A DNA stretch of 64,000 nucleotides, taken from NCBI RefSeq assembly GCF_022829385.1, contig NZ_JAKSXX010000101.1, positions 1 through 64,000 of the forward strand, in the 5' to 3' direction. The notes beneath the pieces were generated by a model, which did no database searches, was not told the DNA's origin, and saw only the letters and a list, made by a program, of their open reading frames with translations. Positions 18,378 to 29,657 of this stretch are shown here, in pieces (positions within the stretch are counted from its first letter, which is position 1; each line of letters starts with the position of its first letter). The position numbers and the translations under genes are program-made. This stretch comes from Methylobacterium sp. J-070. Lineage in GTDB: Bacteria; Pseudomonadota; Alphaproteobacteria; Rhizobiales; Beijerinckiaceae.

Positions 18378-19697
18378 GTGAGCATTTCCGAACAAGACAC
18401 GCACGCGCTCGAGAAGGCGACGATGCGCCGGGTGATCCTGCGGCTCGTTCCGTTCCTGATGGTCTGCTATTTCTGCGCCCTGCTCGACCGGGTGAACGTC
18501 GGCTTCGCCGCCCTGCAGATGAACAAGGATCTCGGGCTCACCCCGGCCATGTTCGGCTTCGGGGCGAGCCTGTTCTTCGTCTCGTACTTCCTGGTCGAAG
18601 TGCCGAGCAATCTGGCGCTGCAGAAGTTCGGCGCCCGACGCTGGATCGCCCGGATCATGATCACCTGGGGGCTGGTCACGGCGTGCATGGCCTTCGTGGT
18701 CGGGCCTTATTCCCTCTACGCGATGCGCTTCATTCTCGGCGCGGCGGAAGCCGGATTCTTCCCTGGCGCGATCCTCTACCTGACCTACTGGCTGCCGAGT
18801 ACGTATCGGGCGCGGATCATGGCGACCTTCACGGTCTCGATCCCACTCGCGACCTTCCTCGGCTCGCCGCTCTCGGTGACGCTGCTCGAACTCGACGGCA
18901 CCCTCGGCCTCAAGGGCTGGCAGTGGTTGTTCGTGCTGGAGGGCATCCCCACAATCCTCCTCGGCATTGCCTGCCTGTTCGTGCTCACGGATCGGCCCAG
19001 CGATGCACGCTGGCTCGGGGATGCCGAGCGCAGTTGGCTCGTCGGGCGCCTCGACGATGAAGCAACGCGCAAGAAGCAAGTCGGCCACATCTCCCTCTGG
19101 CAGCTCGCCCGCAACAAGTACTTCCTGACCATGGCGCTGGTCTGCTCCGGCGCCTCGGCGACCGGCAGCGTCCTGTCGGTGTGGCAGCCGCAGATGATCA
19201 AGTCCTTCGGGCTGACCAACCTGCAGACCGGCTTCGTCAACGCGATCCCCTACGGCATCGCCACGGTGCTGATGGTGCTCTGGGGCCGCCATTCGGACCG
19301 GCACAGTGAACGGCGGTGGCACACGGCAATCCCGCTGCTGATCGCCGCCTTTGGCCTGTCGTACCTGAACCTGACCAGCAGCATCGCCACCGCCGTCCTG
19401 GCCGTGACCTTCGCCCTCGTCGGCGCCTACGCGTTCAAGGGGCCGTTCTGGGCGCTCTCGGCCGGGTGGCTCTCCCCGGGGACGCTGGCGGCCGGGCTCG
19501 CCGGAATCAACGCGATTTCCAACCTGATCGGCGGCGGCCTGATGGTGAACGTGGTCGGCCTCGTGAAGGACGCGACCGGCAGCTTCCCCCTCGGCATGCT
19601 CCCCGTGGCGGCGCTCGATGCCGCCGCCGCGATCAGCGTGATCCTGATCAGCCGCGCTCATGCCCGCGAGGCGCAAGGGGCGGCGCTTCCTGCCTGA
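18378..19697 (+). CDS. MFS permease, ACS family (second in operon)
   Basis: A 439-residue paralogue of the permease at 12104, sharing LDRVNVGFAALQMNKDLGL, the GARRWIARIMITWG segment and a R-F-I-L-G-A-A-E-A-G-F motif. Twelve hydrophobic segments are visible. GTG 18378 (MSISEQDTHALEK) is the likely start because GGGAGGATGG lies 5-13 bases upstream; an in-frame ATG at 18363 would place the ribosome-binding site inside the gene. Two similar permeases in one operon suggest uptake of two related acids, or import plus export of an intermediate. Confidence 0.9.
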   Translation: MSISEQDTHALEKATMRRVILRLVPFLMVCYFCALLDRVNVGFAALQMNKDLGLTPAMFGFGASLFFVSYFLVEVPSNLALQKFGARRWIARIMITWGLVTACMAFVVGPYSLYAMRFILGAAEAGFFPGAILYLTYWLPSTYRARIMATFTVSIPLATFLGSPLSVTLLELDGTLGLKGWQWLFVLEGIPTILLGIACLFVLTDRPSDARWLGDAERSWLVGRLDDEATRKKQVGHISLWQLARNKYFLTMALVCSGASATGSVLSVWQPQMIKSFGLTNLQTGFVNAIPYGIATVLMVLWGRHSDRHSERRWHTAIPLLIAAFGLSYLNLTSSIATAVLAVTFALVGAYAFKGPFWALSAGWLSPGTLAAGLAGINAISNLIGGGLMVNVVGLVKDATGSFPLGMLPVAALDAAAAISVILISRAHAREAQGAALPA

Positions 19698-19731
19698 GCC
19701 ACCGTCCACGATCGATCACCGAGGACTTGCG

Positions 19732-20652
19732 ATGTCGTTCTTCGCTCCCCCGCCGGCCGTGACGGCCGAGATCTTCACGCGCCTGCCCGACCACTTCCGC
19801 AACGCCCGGCCGACCGCCTGGGCGAACGCCAACCGGGGCGGTCACGCGATCGACTCCTTCCTCGAAGGCCCTGTCTTCGACCGGGCCGGGCGGCTCTACG
19901 TGACGGACATTCCCTTCGGCCGGATCTTCCGCATTGACCAAGCAGGCGATTCGGAACTCGTCGCCGAATACGATGGCTGGCCCAACGGCATGAAGATCCA
20001 CCGGGACGGCCGGATCTTCATCACCTGTTACAAGCGCGGCCTGATGCTCCTCGATCCCGACACCGGGGCGGTGACGCCGTTCCTGGAGAATGCGGGCTCG
20101 GAGGGCTTTCGCGGGGTCAACGACCTGACCTTCGCCAAGAACGGCGACCTCTACTTCACCGACCAGGGCCAGACCGGCCTGCAGGACCCGACCGGCCGGG
20201 TCTACCGCCTGCGCCCCTCCGGCGAGCTGACCTGCCTGGTCGATACGGTGCCGAGCCCGAACGGCATCGTCATCGACGATGCCATGGGCAGCCTGTTCGT
20301 GGCCGTGACCCGCGCCCAGCAGATCTGGCGCATTCCCCTGAACGCCAGCGGCCTCGTCGCCAAGGTCGGCGTGTTCGCGCAACTGCACGGCGGCCTCGGC
20401 GGACCGGACGGCATCGCGCTGGATGCCGAGGGCTGCCTGATCGTCGCCCATACCGGGTTCGGATCGATCTGGCGCCTGTCGCCGGTCGCCGAGCCGCTGC
20501 TGCGGGTGAAATCGCCCGCCGGGATCTCGACCACCAACGTCGCCTATGGCGGCCCGGACGGAACGACCCTGTTCATCACCGAATCCCAGACCGGCAGCAT
20601 CCTGACGGCGCGGATGCCGGTCGCCGGCCAGACGCTCTTCTCGCATCACTGA
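19732..20652 (+). CDS. SMP-30/gluconolactonase-like hydrolase
   Basis: A 306-residue six-bladed beta-propeller of the SMP-30/gluconolactonase/LRE-like family, which opens sugar-acid lactones using a calcium or zinc ion. The four expected metal ligands can be placed: E45 (FLEGPVFD), N130 (GVNDLTF), N177 (PSPNGIV) and D226 (GGPDGIALD). No signal peptide is seen, so the enzyme is cytoplasmic. ATG 19732 with GAGG upstream is the start; it follows the permease gene by 34 bases. It implies a lactone intermediate in the pathway. Confidence 0.88.
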   Translation: MSFFAPPPAVTAEIFTRLPDHFRNARPTAWANANRGGHAIDSFLEGPVFDRAGRLYVTDIPFGRIFRIDQAGDSELVAEYDGWPNGMKIHRDGRIFITCYKRGLMLLDPDTGAVTPFLENAGSEGFRGVNDLTFAKNGDLYFTDQGQTGLQDPTGRVYRLRPSGELTCLVDTVPSPNGIVIDDAMGSLFVAVTRAQQIWRIPLNASGLVAKVGVFAQLHGGLGGPDGIALDAEGCLIVAHTGFGSIWRLSPVAEPLLRVKSPAGISTTNVAYGGPDGTTLFITESQTGSILTARMPVAGQTLFSHH

Positions 20653-20665
20653 ACGGACCGGACGG

Positions 20666-21604
20666 ATGACCACCCCGATCACCCGCCGCGCGCATCTCGC
20701 GGCCCTCTTGGCCGGCGGCACCATCGCCGCCGGGCTGCGGCCCGCCGCGGCGCAGACCGTGCCCTGGTCCTCGGGCACGGATCGGCCGACCTTTGCCGTG
20801 CCGCCGGACGCCACCGATTGCCACCACCATATCTACGACGCGCGCTTCCCCGCCGCCCCCGGCGCGACCCTGCGGCCGCCGGATGCGAGCGTCGCGGATT
20901 ACAAGCTCCTGATGCGCCGGCTCGGCATCACCCGGCACGTCGTGGTGCAGCCCTCGACCTACGGGGTCGACAACAGCCTCCTCGTCCAGTCCCTCAACGC
21001 GTTCGGGCCCACCGCCCGGGGCATCGCGATGCTCGACGCCTCGGTCACGCCCGAGGAGCTGAAGCGCCTCGACGGGGCCGGCATCCGGGGCGTGCGGTTT
21101 GGGACGCGCCTGCCGGGCGGGGCGCCGATCACCGACATGGTGACGGTCGCACGGAAGATCGCCGATCTCGGCTGGCATATCCAGCTGGTCTCTGACGGCG
21201 ACAGGATCGTGGACCTGGCCGATACCCTGAAGGGCATGCCGGTCCCGGTCGTGTTCGACCATATGGGCCATCTGCCCGAACCCGCCGGCCCCGACCATCC
21301 GGGCTTCAAGGTGATCGCCGACCTGATCGAGACGCACGGTGCCTGGGTGAAGCTCACCGGCGCCTACATTCTCTCGAAGGTCGGGCCGCCGAGCTACGCG
21401 GACCGGAGCCGCCTCGCCCGCGCCTACGTGCAACTCGCCCCCGAGCGCCTCGTCTGGGGCAGCGACTGGCCGCATCCGACCTCCCCGGCCGACGCGAAGC
21501 CGGACGATGCCGTGCTCCTCGACCTCCTGGCAAACTGGGCCCCCGATGAGGCCGTGCGGAACCGGATCCTCGTGGCCAACCCGGCCAAGCTCTACGGCTT
21601 CTGA
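20666..21604 (+). CDS. Exported amidohydrolase-family lactonase (LigI-like)
   Basis: A 312-residue TIM-barrel hydrolase of the amidohydrolase 2 group that includes 2-pyrone-4,6-dicarboxylate lactonase. Residues 1-30 form a twin-arginine-like signal (ITRRAHLAALLAGG... ending AAAQ). Catalytic landmarks are DCHHHIYD (H53-H55), FDHMGH near residue 195 and GSDWPHP near 270. It starts 13 bases after the SMP-30 gene and closes the operon. Export suggests it acts on a lactone or ester outside the cytoplasm before uptake by the MFS permeases. The substrate could be a pyrone, a sugar-acid lactone or a related compound. Confidence 0.83.
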   Translation: MTTPITRRAHLAALLAGGTIAAGLRPAAAQTVPWSSGTDRPTFAVPPDATDCHHHIYDARFPAAPGATLRPPDASVADYKLLMRRLGITRHVVVQPSTYGVDNSLLVQSLNAFGPTARGIAMLDASVTPEELKRLDGAGIRGVRFGTRLPGGAPITDMVTVARKIADLGWHIQLVSDGDRIVDLADTLKGMPVPVVFDHMGHLPEPAGPDHPGFKVIADLIETHGAWVKLTGAYILSKVGPPSYADRSRLARAYVQLAPERLVWGSDWPHPTSPADAKPDDAVLLDLLANWAPDEAVRNRILVANPAKLYGF

Positions 21605-21927
21605 GTGCGCCCGCCCAAGCGGAGGATCCCCGGTGATGGATCCCTTGCCCCGAACAGGGCGGAACATTTTGGGGCGGGGCGGCGCCCTGGCATAGGAGCG
21701 TCTAGGCGGAGTGTAGCATTCTCATACGTCCGCTAACAGGCGTCACGCCGATCTCCGCTCCTGGCGCATTCCAGCACCGGGGTTGAGCATATGCCGCTCA
21801 ACCAATACCTCGGTCAGCGAGGGGAAGCTTCGCGCTTGGCCATCATCTGAAGACCCTTCAAGCGCCGTCGCAGCCTCGCGATCTCGGCCCCCAGTACGCA
21901 GGTGATGGCATAGCGTCGTCGTGCCTT
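21605..21927. other. Non-coding stretch with a possible ORF tail
   Basis: About 320 bases between convergent genes. On the minus strand the frame of the next gene continues past its TGA (21928-21930) for about 37 codons (KARRRYAITCVLGAEIARLR...) to a second stop near 21832. That could be an extension lost to a nonsense mutation. No clear terminator was recognised. Confidence 0.35.
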
Positions 21928-22674
21928 TCAGGAGCCGTCCGGCCGGCGCGTTGTAATCGTCACTTCGCGGGTCAGCGCACGCTGGCGCGCCTCAGCCCTT
22001 GCCCGACGTGCGGCCGCTATGGCACTCGGCGGGGATAAGCACACCCGCTCCGCCACGGCGCGCTGACGTGCCCAGGCATGCAGCCCTTCGCCCGGCGTCG
22101 CGGCAAGGGCCTGAACCCGGCTCGGAAGCACCTTTGCCGTTTCGAGGTGCTGAATCGCCCGTACGTCTCGGCTGATCAGCTTGCGAGCCGCCAGCTGCTC
22201 GGCCGCGGTCGCCCCGCCATACGAGACGAACCGCTCGGCGATCAGGTGGAGGTCGTGGGTGGTGCGCGAGCGCTTACACCCACTCAGGGTTTCAAGCTCG
22301 GCCATGATCGCGCCACGAAGGGGGCTGGCGCTGACTTGGACGTAGGTCGCATGGGCCAAGGCTATGACTTCGAGGTCCTGAGCGTCCGATGCCTTGCGGA
22401 TGTTCAAGCCGGCTCGCTGCAGCCAACCTGCACCGTCGAGCGGCTGCGATCCGACACCGTTGACCTGATGCAATAAGCGTTCGGCTTCGGCCGCCACAGC
22501 GTCCCGGCCGCCAGCCTCAGCGCTGACACTACCTGACTCGGCAGACCCACTTCCAGCCTTGGCAGCTGTCGGCCCGTCGGGCGCCTTTGGCGAAGCTCGG
22601 CGGCGCGGCGGCTGAAACGGTGCGTGGGGGCTGAGTCGGTTGAAACGAAACGCTGGAACTGTGTCGTTGAGCAT
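21928..22674 (-). CDS. Hypothetical protein (248 residues)
   Basis: No family is recognised. The first ~75 residues are disordered and rich in Pro, Ser, Ala and Gly; residues ~60-240 are alpha-helical with many Ala, Arg and Glu, including TTHDLHLIAERFVSYGGATA. An ATG start at 22674 and a relatively AT-rich upstream region support a real gene. The composition is less GC-skewed than the neighbours. The frame continues after the stop with a helical, basic stretch, so the gene may be slightly truncated. It is not linked to the catabolic operon, which runs the other way. Confidence 0.55.
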   Translation of the reverse strand: MLNDTVPAFRFNRLSPHAPFQPPRRRASPKAPDGPTAAKAGSGSAESGSVSAEAGGRDAVAAEAERLLHQVNGVGSQPLDGAGWLQRAGLNIRKASDAQDLEVIALAHATYVQVSASPLRGAIMAELETLSGCKRSRTTHDLHLIAERFVSYGGATAAEQLAARKLISRDVRAIQHLETAKVLPSRVQALAATPGEGLHAWARQRAVAERVCLSPPSAIAAARRARAEARQRALTREVTITTRRPDGS

Positions 22675-22873
22675 TACCTCAATTCATCCCGATTAAACGG
22701 CCACGCTTCGGGTAAGCGCGGCACTTCGTCGGTTTGAATTGGCTTCGCGCTGAGGCAGCGGAGAGACCCGTTTGCCCATCGGCTCCGACACGGCCTCAAC
22801 TCGCAGCGGTAGCTATAGGGTAGCTAGCGCCGCCGGCTAAGGCGGGTCCTCTCAACTGAGTGCTTGTAGATGT

Positions 22874-22949
22874 TGGTGAGCGCGCTGGGACTCGAACCCA
22901 GGACCTACAGATTAAAAGTCCGTTGCTCTACCAGCTGAGCTACGCGCTC
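22874..22949 (-). tRNA. tRNA-Lys (anticodon TTT)
   Basis: Read on the minus strand, a 76-base cloverleaf begins GAGCGCG and ends CGCGCTC-A-CCA, with a perfect seven-pair acceptor stem and encoded CCA. The anticodon loop CTTTTAA carries TTT. The D-loop (AGCTCAGCTGGTAGAGC) and T-loop (GGTTCGAGTCC) are canonical. Confidence 0.97.
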
Positions 22950-22993
22950 GCGTCCCGGGCCGCCGGCAGCGGCCTGTCGGGGACAGCGGGTCC

Positions 22994-23022
22994 GCAATAG
23001 GTGAGCGGGACCGGAGGGTCAA
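22994..23022 (-). promoter_or_regulatory. Promoter for tRNA-Lys
   Basis: On the minus strand TTGACC (-35, 23017-23022) and TATTGC (-10, 22994-22999) are separated by 17 bases, 44 bases upstream of the tRNA. Spacing and position fit a housekeeping sigma-70 promoter. Confidence 0.6.
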
Positions 23023-23042
23023 CACGGGGTCCCGAGCCACGC

Positions 23043-25881
<2,839 letters not shown>

Positions 25882-25989
25882 TCCTCCCCTCGCGTTCGAC
25901 GGCAAGTGCCGATGCCCGCCGGGGTCTCGTTACCACAGACAGACGCTCTGAATCGCCCGTACCCCGTCGGAGGCGCTTCGCCCTCCGGT

Positions 25990-26478
25990 TCAGCGCGTCA
26001 GGTGCCCGAGCGGCAGCGCCGTGGTGTATTTGACCTGCCCCAGCGCGAAGCTCGACCGGATGTTCGCCACGCCGGGAATGCGGGTGAGGTGATCCAGGAC
26101 GAGCTTCTGATACTGTCCGAGGTCCTCCACCACCACGCGCAGCATGTAGTCGGCCTCGCCGCTCATCAGATAGCACTCCATCACCTCCGGGCGGCTGCGC
26201 ACCGCCTCGTCGAAGGCCTGCAGCGCCGCCTGGGTCTGCTTCTCCAGCGAGACGTGCACGAACACGTTGACCGCGAGCCCCAGGCTGAGCGGGTCGACCA
26301 CGGCGACGCAGCCGCGGATGATGCCGGCCTCCTTCAGGTCGTTGACCCGACGCCAGCAGGGTGACGTCGACAGGCCGACCTGCTCGGCCAGCTCCGCGAC
26401 GCTGATCTCGCTGTCCTGCTGCAGGCGTTCGAGGATGCGCAGGCTGGCGGCATCGAGACGGACCGACTGGGAGACCAC
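25990..26478 (-). CDS. Lrp/AsnC-family transcriptional regulator
   Basis: A 162-residue feast/famine regulator: winged HTH at residues ~8-65 (LDAASLRILERLQQDSEISV, STSPCWRRVNDLKEAGII) and a RAM effector-binding domain at ~75-150 (VECYLMSGEADYMLRVVV with the family GEADY core). It begins with GTG at 26478 and diverges from aceE with a 260-base shared region containing repeated CGGCAT half sites. A role as regulator of the pyruvate dehydrogenase operon is inferred from position. Effector is probably an amino acid or a 2-oxo acid. Confidence 0.9.
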   Translation of the reverse strand: MVSQSVRLDAASLRILERLQQDSEISVAELAEQVGLSTSPCWRRVNDLKEAGIIRGCVAVVDPLSLGLAVNVFVHVSLEKQTQAALQAFDEAVRSRPEVMECYLMSGEADYMLRVVVEDLGQYQKLVLDHLTRIPGVANIRSSFALGQVKYTTALPLGHLTR

Positions 26479-26501
26479 TTTTCCGTTCTCCGGTTTTTAA
26501 T

Positions 26502-26685
26502 CGGCATAGCATGCCGCACATCACGGCATCGGAGGAGAATTTTTCGGCGCCCGGGGGGCCTCTCCGCGCCATCGCCTTCGAGGCTGGCGCCGCCACCCGC
26601 CGACCGACGGCACGATTGACCGTCAAGATCCGTCAATCCGGCAAAATATGCCAATGATCGCGTGCGCGTGACAAAAATTCGGCAT
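26502..26685. promoter_or_regulatory. Candidate regulator sites between lrp-like gene and aceE
   Basis: Three related motifs occur in the divergent region: a perfect inverted repeat CGGCAT-AGC-ATGCCG at 26502-26516, GGCA-AAATA-TGCC at 26640-26652, and a CGGCAT half site at 26680-26685. They flank the likely promoters on both sides. Repeated spaced sites fit cooperative binding by an Lrp-type octamer that wraps DNA. Confidence 0.5.
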
Positions 26686-26738
26686 GTCGCCCCGCGGCTG
26701 AATCCGTATGCTCCCATCGAAACACGGAGCCCGCGCCG

Positions 26739-29414
26739 ATGAACGCCATACCGCCGAAAGCCAGCATCGCGCGCTCCGCGGAGGTCGATCACGATCCGGC
26801 CGAGACCCAGGATTGGCTGGCCGCCCTGGAATCCCTGTTCCGCACCGAGGGCGCGGCCCGGGCGCGGTTCATCCTCGATCGGTTGGAGCGGCGCTCGAAG
26901 GAGATCGGCATCCTCGACGAGGCGCTGCCCTACTCGCCCTACCGCAACACGGTTCCGCTGGAAAAGCAGCCGCGCTATCCGGGCGACCTCGACATCGAGG
27001 AGCGGCTCACCTCGATCATGCGCTGGAACGCCCTCGCCATGGTGGTGCGCGCCAACATGGCCTACGGCGAGCTCGGCGGCCACGTGGCGAGCTACGCCTC
27101 GGCGGCGGAGCTGTTCGAGGTCGGGTTCAACCACTTCTTCAAGGGCGGCGCGGACGGCGACCTCGTCTACTTCCAGCCGCATTCGGCGCCGGGCGTCTAC
27201 GCCAGGGCCTTCCTCGAAGGGCGCCTGTCCGAGGAGCAGCTGAAGCACTACCGCCAGGAGATCGCCGGCGACGGGCTGTGCTCCTATCCGCATCCCTGGC
27301 TGATGCCGGATTTCTGGCAGGTGCCCACCGGGTCGATGGGGATCGGGCCGATCCACGCGGTCTATCAGGCGCGGTTCATGCGCTACCTCGCCAACCGCGG
27401 GCTCGCCGACACGTCCGGGCGCCACGTCTGGGGCGTGTTCGGCGACGGCGAGATGGACGAGCCGGAATCCATCGGCGGCCTGGCGCTGGCGGCCCGGGAG
27501 AAACTCGACAACCTGACCTTCGTCATCAACTGCAACCTGCAGCGGCTCGACGGGCCGGTGCGCGGCAACGGCCAGATCATCCAGGAGCTGGAGAGCCTGT
27601 TCCGCGGCGCGGGCTGGAACGTCGTCAAGGTGCTGTGGGGCTCGGAGTGGGACGGGATCTTCGCCCGCGACACCAACCACGCCCTGCTGCGCCGCTTCGC
27701 CGACACGGTCGACGGCAAGTACCAGACGCTCGGCGCCAAGGACGGTGCCTACAACCTCGCCCACTTCTTCGGTGAGGACCCGGAGGTGCGCGAACTCGTC
27801 GCCCACATGTCGGATGCCGACGTGGATCGGCTCAAGCGCGGCGGCCACGATTTCCGCAAGCTCCACGCCGCCTTCGCGGCCGCCAAGGCCACCAAGGGCC
27901 GGCCCACGGTGATCCTGGCCAAGACCAAGAAGGGCTACGGCATGGGCGGCGCGGGCGAGTCGCGCATGACCGCCCACCAGGCCAAGAAGCTCGACGTCGA
28001 CGCGCTCCGCGCCTTCCGCGACCGCTTCGCCCTGCCGCTCACCGACGCGCAGGTGGAGGGCCTGGCCTTCTACAAGCCGGCCGAGGACGGCGCCGAGATG
28101 CGCTACCTCCGCGAGCGTCGGGAGACCCTGGGCGGCGTGCTGCCCGCCCGCCGCCGGACGGCGCCGACCCTGACGGTGCCGCCGCTCTCGACCTATGCGG
28201 GCTTTGCCCTGGAGGCGGCCGGCAAGGAGATGTCGACCACCACCGCGGTGGTGCGCCTGTTCGGCAACCTCCTGAAGCACAAGGAGCTCGGGCCGCGGGT
28301 CGTCCCGATCGTCGCCGACGAGGCGCGCACTTTCGGCATGGCCAACCTGTTCCGGCAGGTCGGGATCTACGCGCCCGAGGGGCAGCTCTATGAGCCGGAG
28401 GATGCCGGCTCGATGCTCTACTACCGGGAGGCGAAGGACGGGCAGCTCCTGGAGGAGGGCATCACCGAGGCCGGGGCGATCTCGTCCTGGACCGCGGCGG
28501 CCACGTCCTACAGCGTCCACGGCCTGTCGATGCTGCCGTTCTACATCTACTACTCGATGTTCGGCTTCCAGAGGGTCGGCGACCTGATCTGGGCGGCGGC
28601 GGACCAGCGGGCCCGCGGGTTCCTGATCGGCGCCACGGCGGGCCGCACGACCCTCGGCGGCGAAGGTCTCCAGCACCAGGACGGATCGAGCCATCTCGCC
28701 GCCGCCGCGATCCCGAACTGCCGGGCTTACGACCCGGCCTTCGCGTACGAGATGGCGGTGATCGTCGATCGCGGCACGCGGGCGATGATGGAGGAGGGCG
28801 AGGACGCGTTCTACTACCTCACCGCCATGAACGAGAACTACGCCCAGCCCTCCATGCCGGAGGGCGCTGAGGCCGGGATCCTGAAGGGGATGTACCGCCT
28901 CTCCGGGCCGGAAGCCGGGCAGGCCGCGATCCGCCTCCTCGGCTCGGGGGCGATCCTGCCGGAGGTGATCGCGGCGGCCGGCCTGCTCGCGCAGGACTGG
29001 GGCGTCGCCGCCGAGGTGTTCAGCGTGACGAGCTTCAGCGAGCTGGCCCGCGACGCCCGCGAGGCCGAGCGGCAGGCGATGCTCCATCCGGAGTCCGAGG
29101 CGCCCACGAGCCACGTGGCCGCCCTGCTGCCGGGCTCGACGCCGGTCGTGGCGGCGACCGATTACGTCCGGGCCTATCCGCAGCTCATCGCGTCCTATGT
29201 CGGCGCCCGGTTCGTGACGCTCGGCACCGACGGGTTCGGGCGCAGCGACACCCGCAACGCCCTGCGCCGCTTCTTCGAGGTGGACCGGCAGCACGTGGCG
29301 GTGGCCGCCCTGCACGCGCTCGCCGAGGCCGGCACGGTGCCGCGCGCGACCGTCGCCGAGGCGATCCGCCGATACGGCATCGACGCCGACACGCCGGCGC
29401 CCTGGACGATCTGA
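26739..29414 (+). CDS. aceE: Pyruvate dehydrogenase E1 component, homodimeric type
   Basis: Decarboxylates pyruvate with thiamine diphosphate and acetylates the E2 lipoyl group, feeding the TCA cycle. The 891-residue single-chain form matches the gammaproteobacterial AceE type. The thiamine-binding motif is GDGEMDE (235-241) followed by N264. The SYPHPWLMPDFWQVPTGSMG segment and C-terminal EGLQHQDGSSH loop are characteristic. ATG 26739 has GGAG about 10 bases upstream. It starts the aceE-aceF-lpd operon. Many alphaproteobacteria instead use a two-subunit E1 (pdhA/pdhB), so the single-chain form may have been acquired laterally. Confidence 0.96.
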   Translation: MNAIPPKASIARSAEVDHDPAETQDWLAALESLFRTEGAARARFILDRLERRSKEIGILDEALPYSPYRNTVPLEKQPRYPGDLDIEERLTSIMRWNALAMVVRANMAYGELGGHVASYASAAELFEVGFNHFFKGGADGDLVYFQPHSAPGVYARAFLEGRLSEEQLKHYRQEIAGDGLCSYPHPWLMPDFWQVPTGSMGIGPIHAVYQARFMRYLANRGLADTSGRHVWGVFGDGEMDEPESIGGLALAAREKLDNLTFVINCNLQRLDGPVRGNGQIIQELESLFRGAGWNVVKVLWGSEWDGIFARDTNHALLRRFADTVDGKYQTLGAKDGAYNLAHFFGEDPEVRELVAHMSDADVDRLKRGGHDFRKLHAAFAAAKATKGRPTVILAKTKKGYGMGGAGESRMTAHQAKKLDVDALRAFRDRFALPLTDAQVEGLAFYKPAEDGAEMRYLRERRETLGGVLPARRRTAPTLTVPPLSTYAGFALEAAGKEMSTTTAVVRLFGNLLKHKELGPRVVPIVADEARTFGMANLFRQVGIYAPEGQLYEPEDAGSMLYYREAKDGQLLEEGITEAGAISSWTAAATSYSVHGLSMLPFYIYYSMFGFQRVGDLIWAAADQRARGFLIGATAGRTTLGGEGLQHQDGSSHLAAAAIPNCRAYDPAFAYEMAVIVDRGTRAMMEEGEDAFYYLTAMNENYAQPSMPEGAEAGILKGMYRLSGPEAGQAAIRLLGSGAILPEVIAAAGLLAQDWGVAAEVFSVTSFSELARDAREAERQAMLHPESEAPTSHVAALLPGSTPVVAATDYVRAYPQLIASYVGARFVTLGTDGFGRSDTRNALRRFFEVDRQHVAVAALHALAEAGTVPRATVAEAIRRYGIDADTPAPWTI

Positions 29415-29431
29415 GATCTCCGATCCGCAGC

Positions 29432-29538
29432 CTCATCCCGAGGTGCTGCGCAGCAACCGCGAGGAAGCCCTCCAGGGATCGCGCCGCCGGCTGGAGGGCT
29501 CCTTCGGGGGCCCGCCGACGCGGGCGCCTCGGGATGAG
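29432..29538. repeat. Palindromic intergenic repeat between aceE and aceF
   Basis: Outer arms CTCATCCCGAGG (29432-29443) and CCTCGGGATGAG (29527-29538) are perfect complements, and inner arms around GAGGAAGCCCTCCAG and CTGGAGGGCTCC (29461-29475, 29491-29502) are nearly so. The ~107-base segment can fold into a long hairpin, like REP/BIME-type repeats. In the transcript it could protect the aceE end or tune aceF expression. Confidence 0.7.
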
Positions 29539-29657
29539 CGGTGCGGGTGGGAGATCCGCCCGCCGTCGCAGACCCGGTGCGAGGTCCCCGCCCGGACCCT
29601 CCCTCCACCAGAAGACCCTTCCGCCCCAGACGGGCACAGCCACGGAAGACCGCCCGC

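Noticed and set aside
26334..29315. 993-residue minus-strand frame
   Set aside because: Antisense of aceE; only its end coincides with the Lrp-type gene in another frame.
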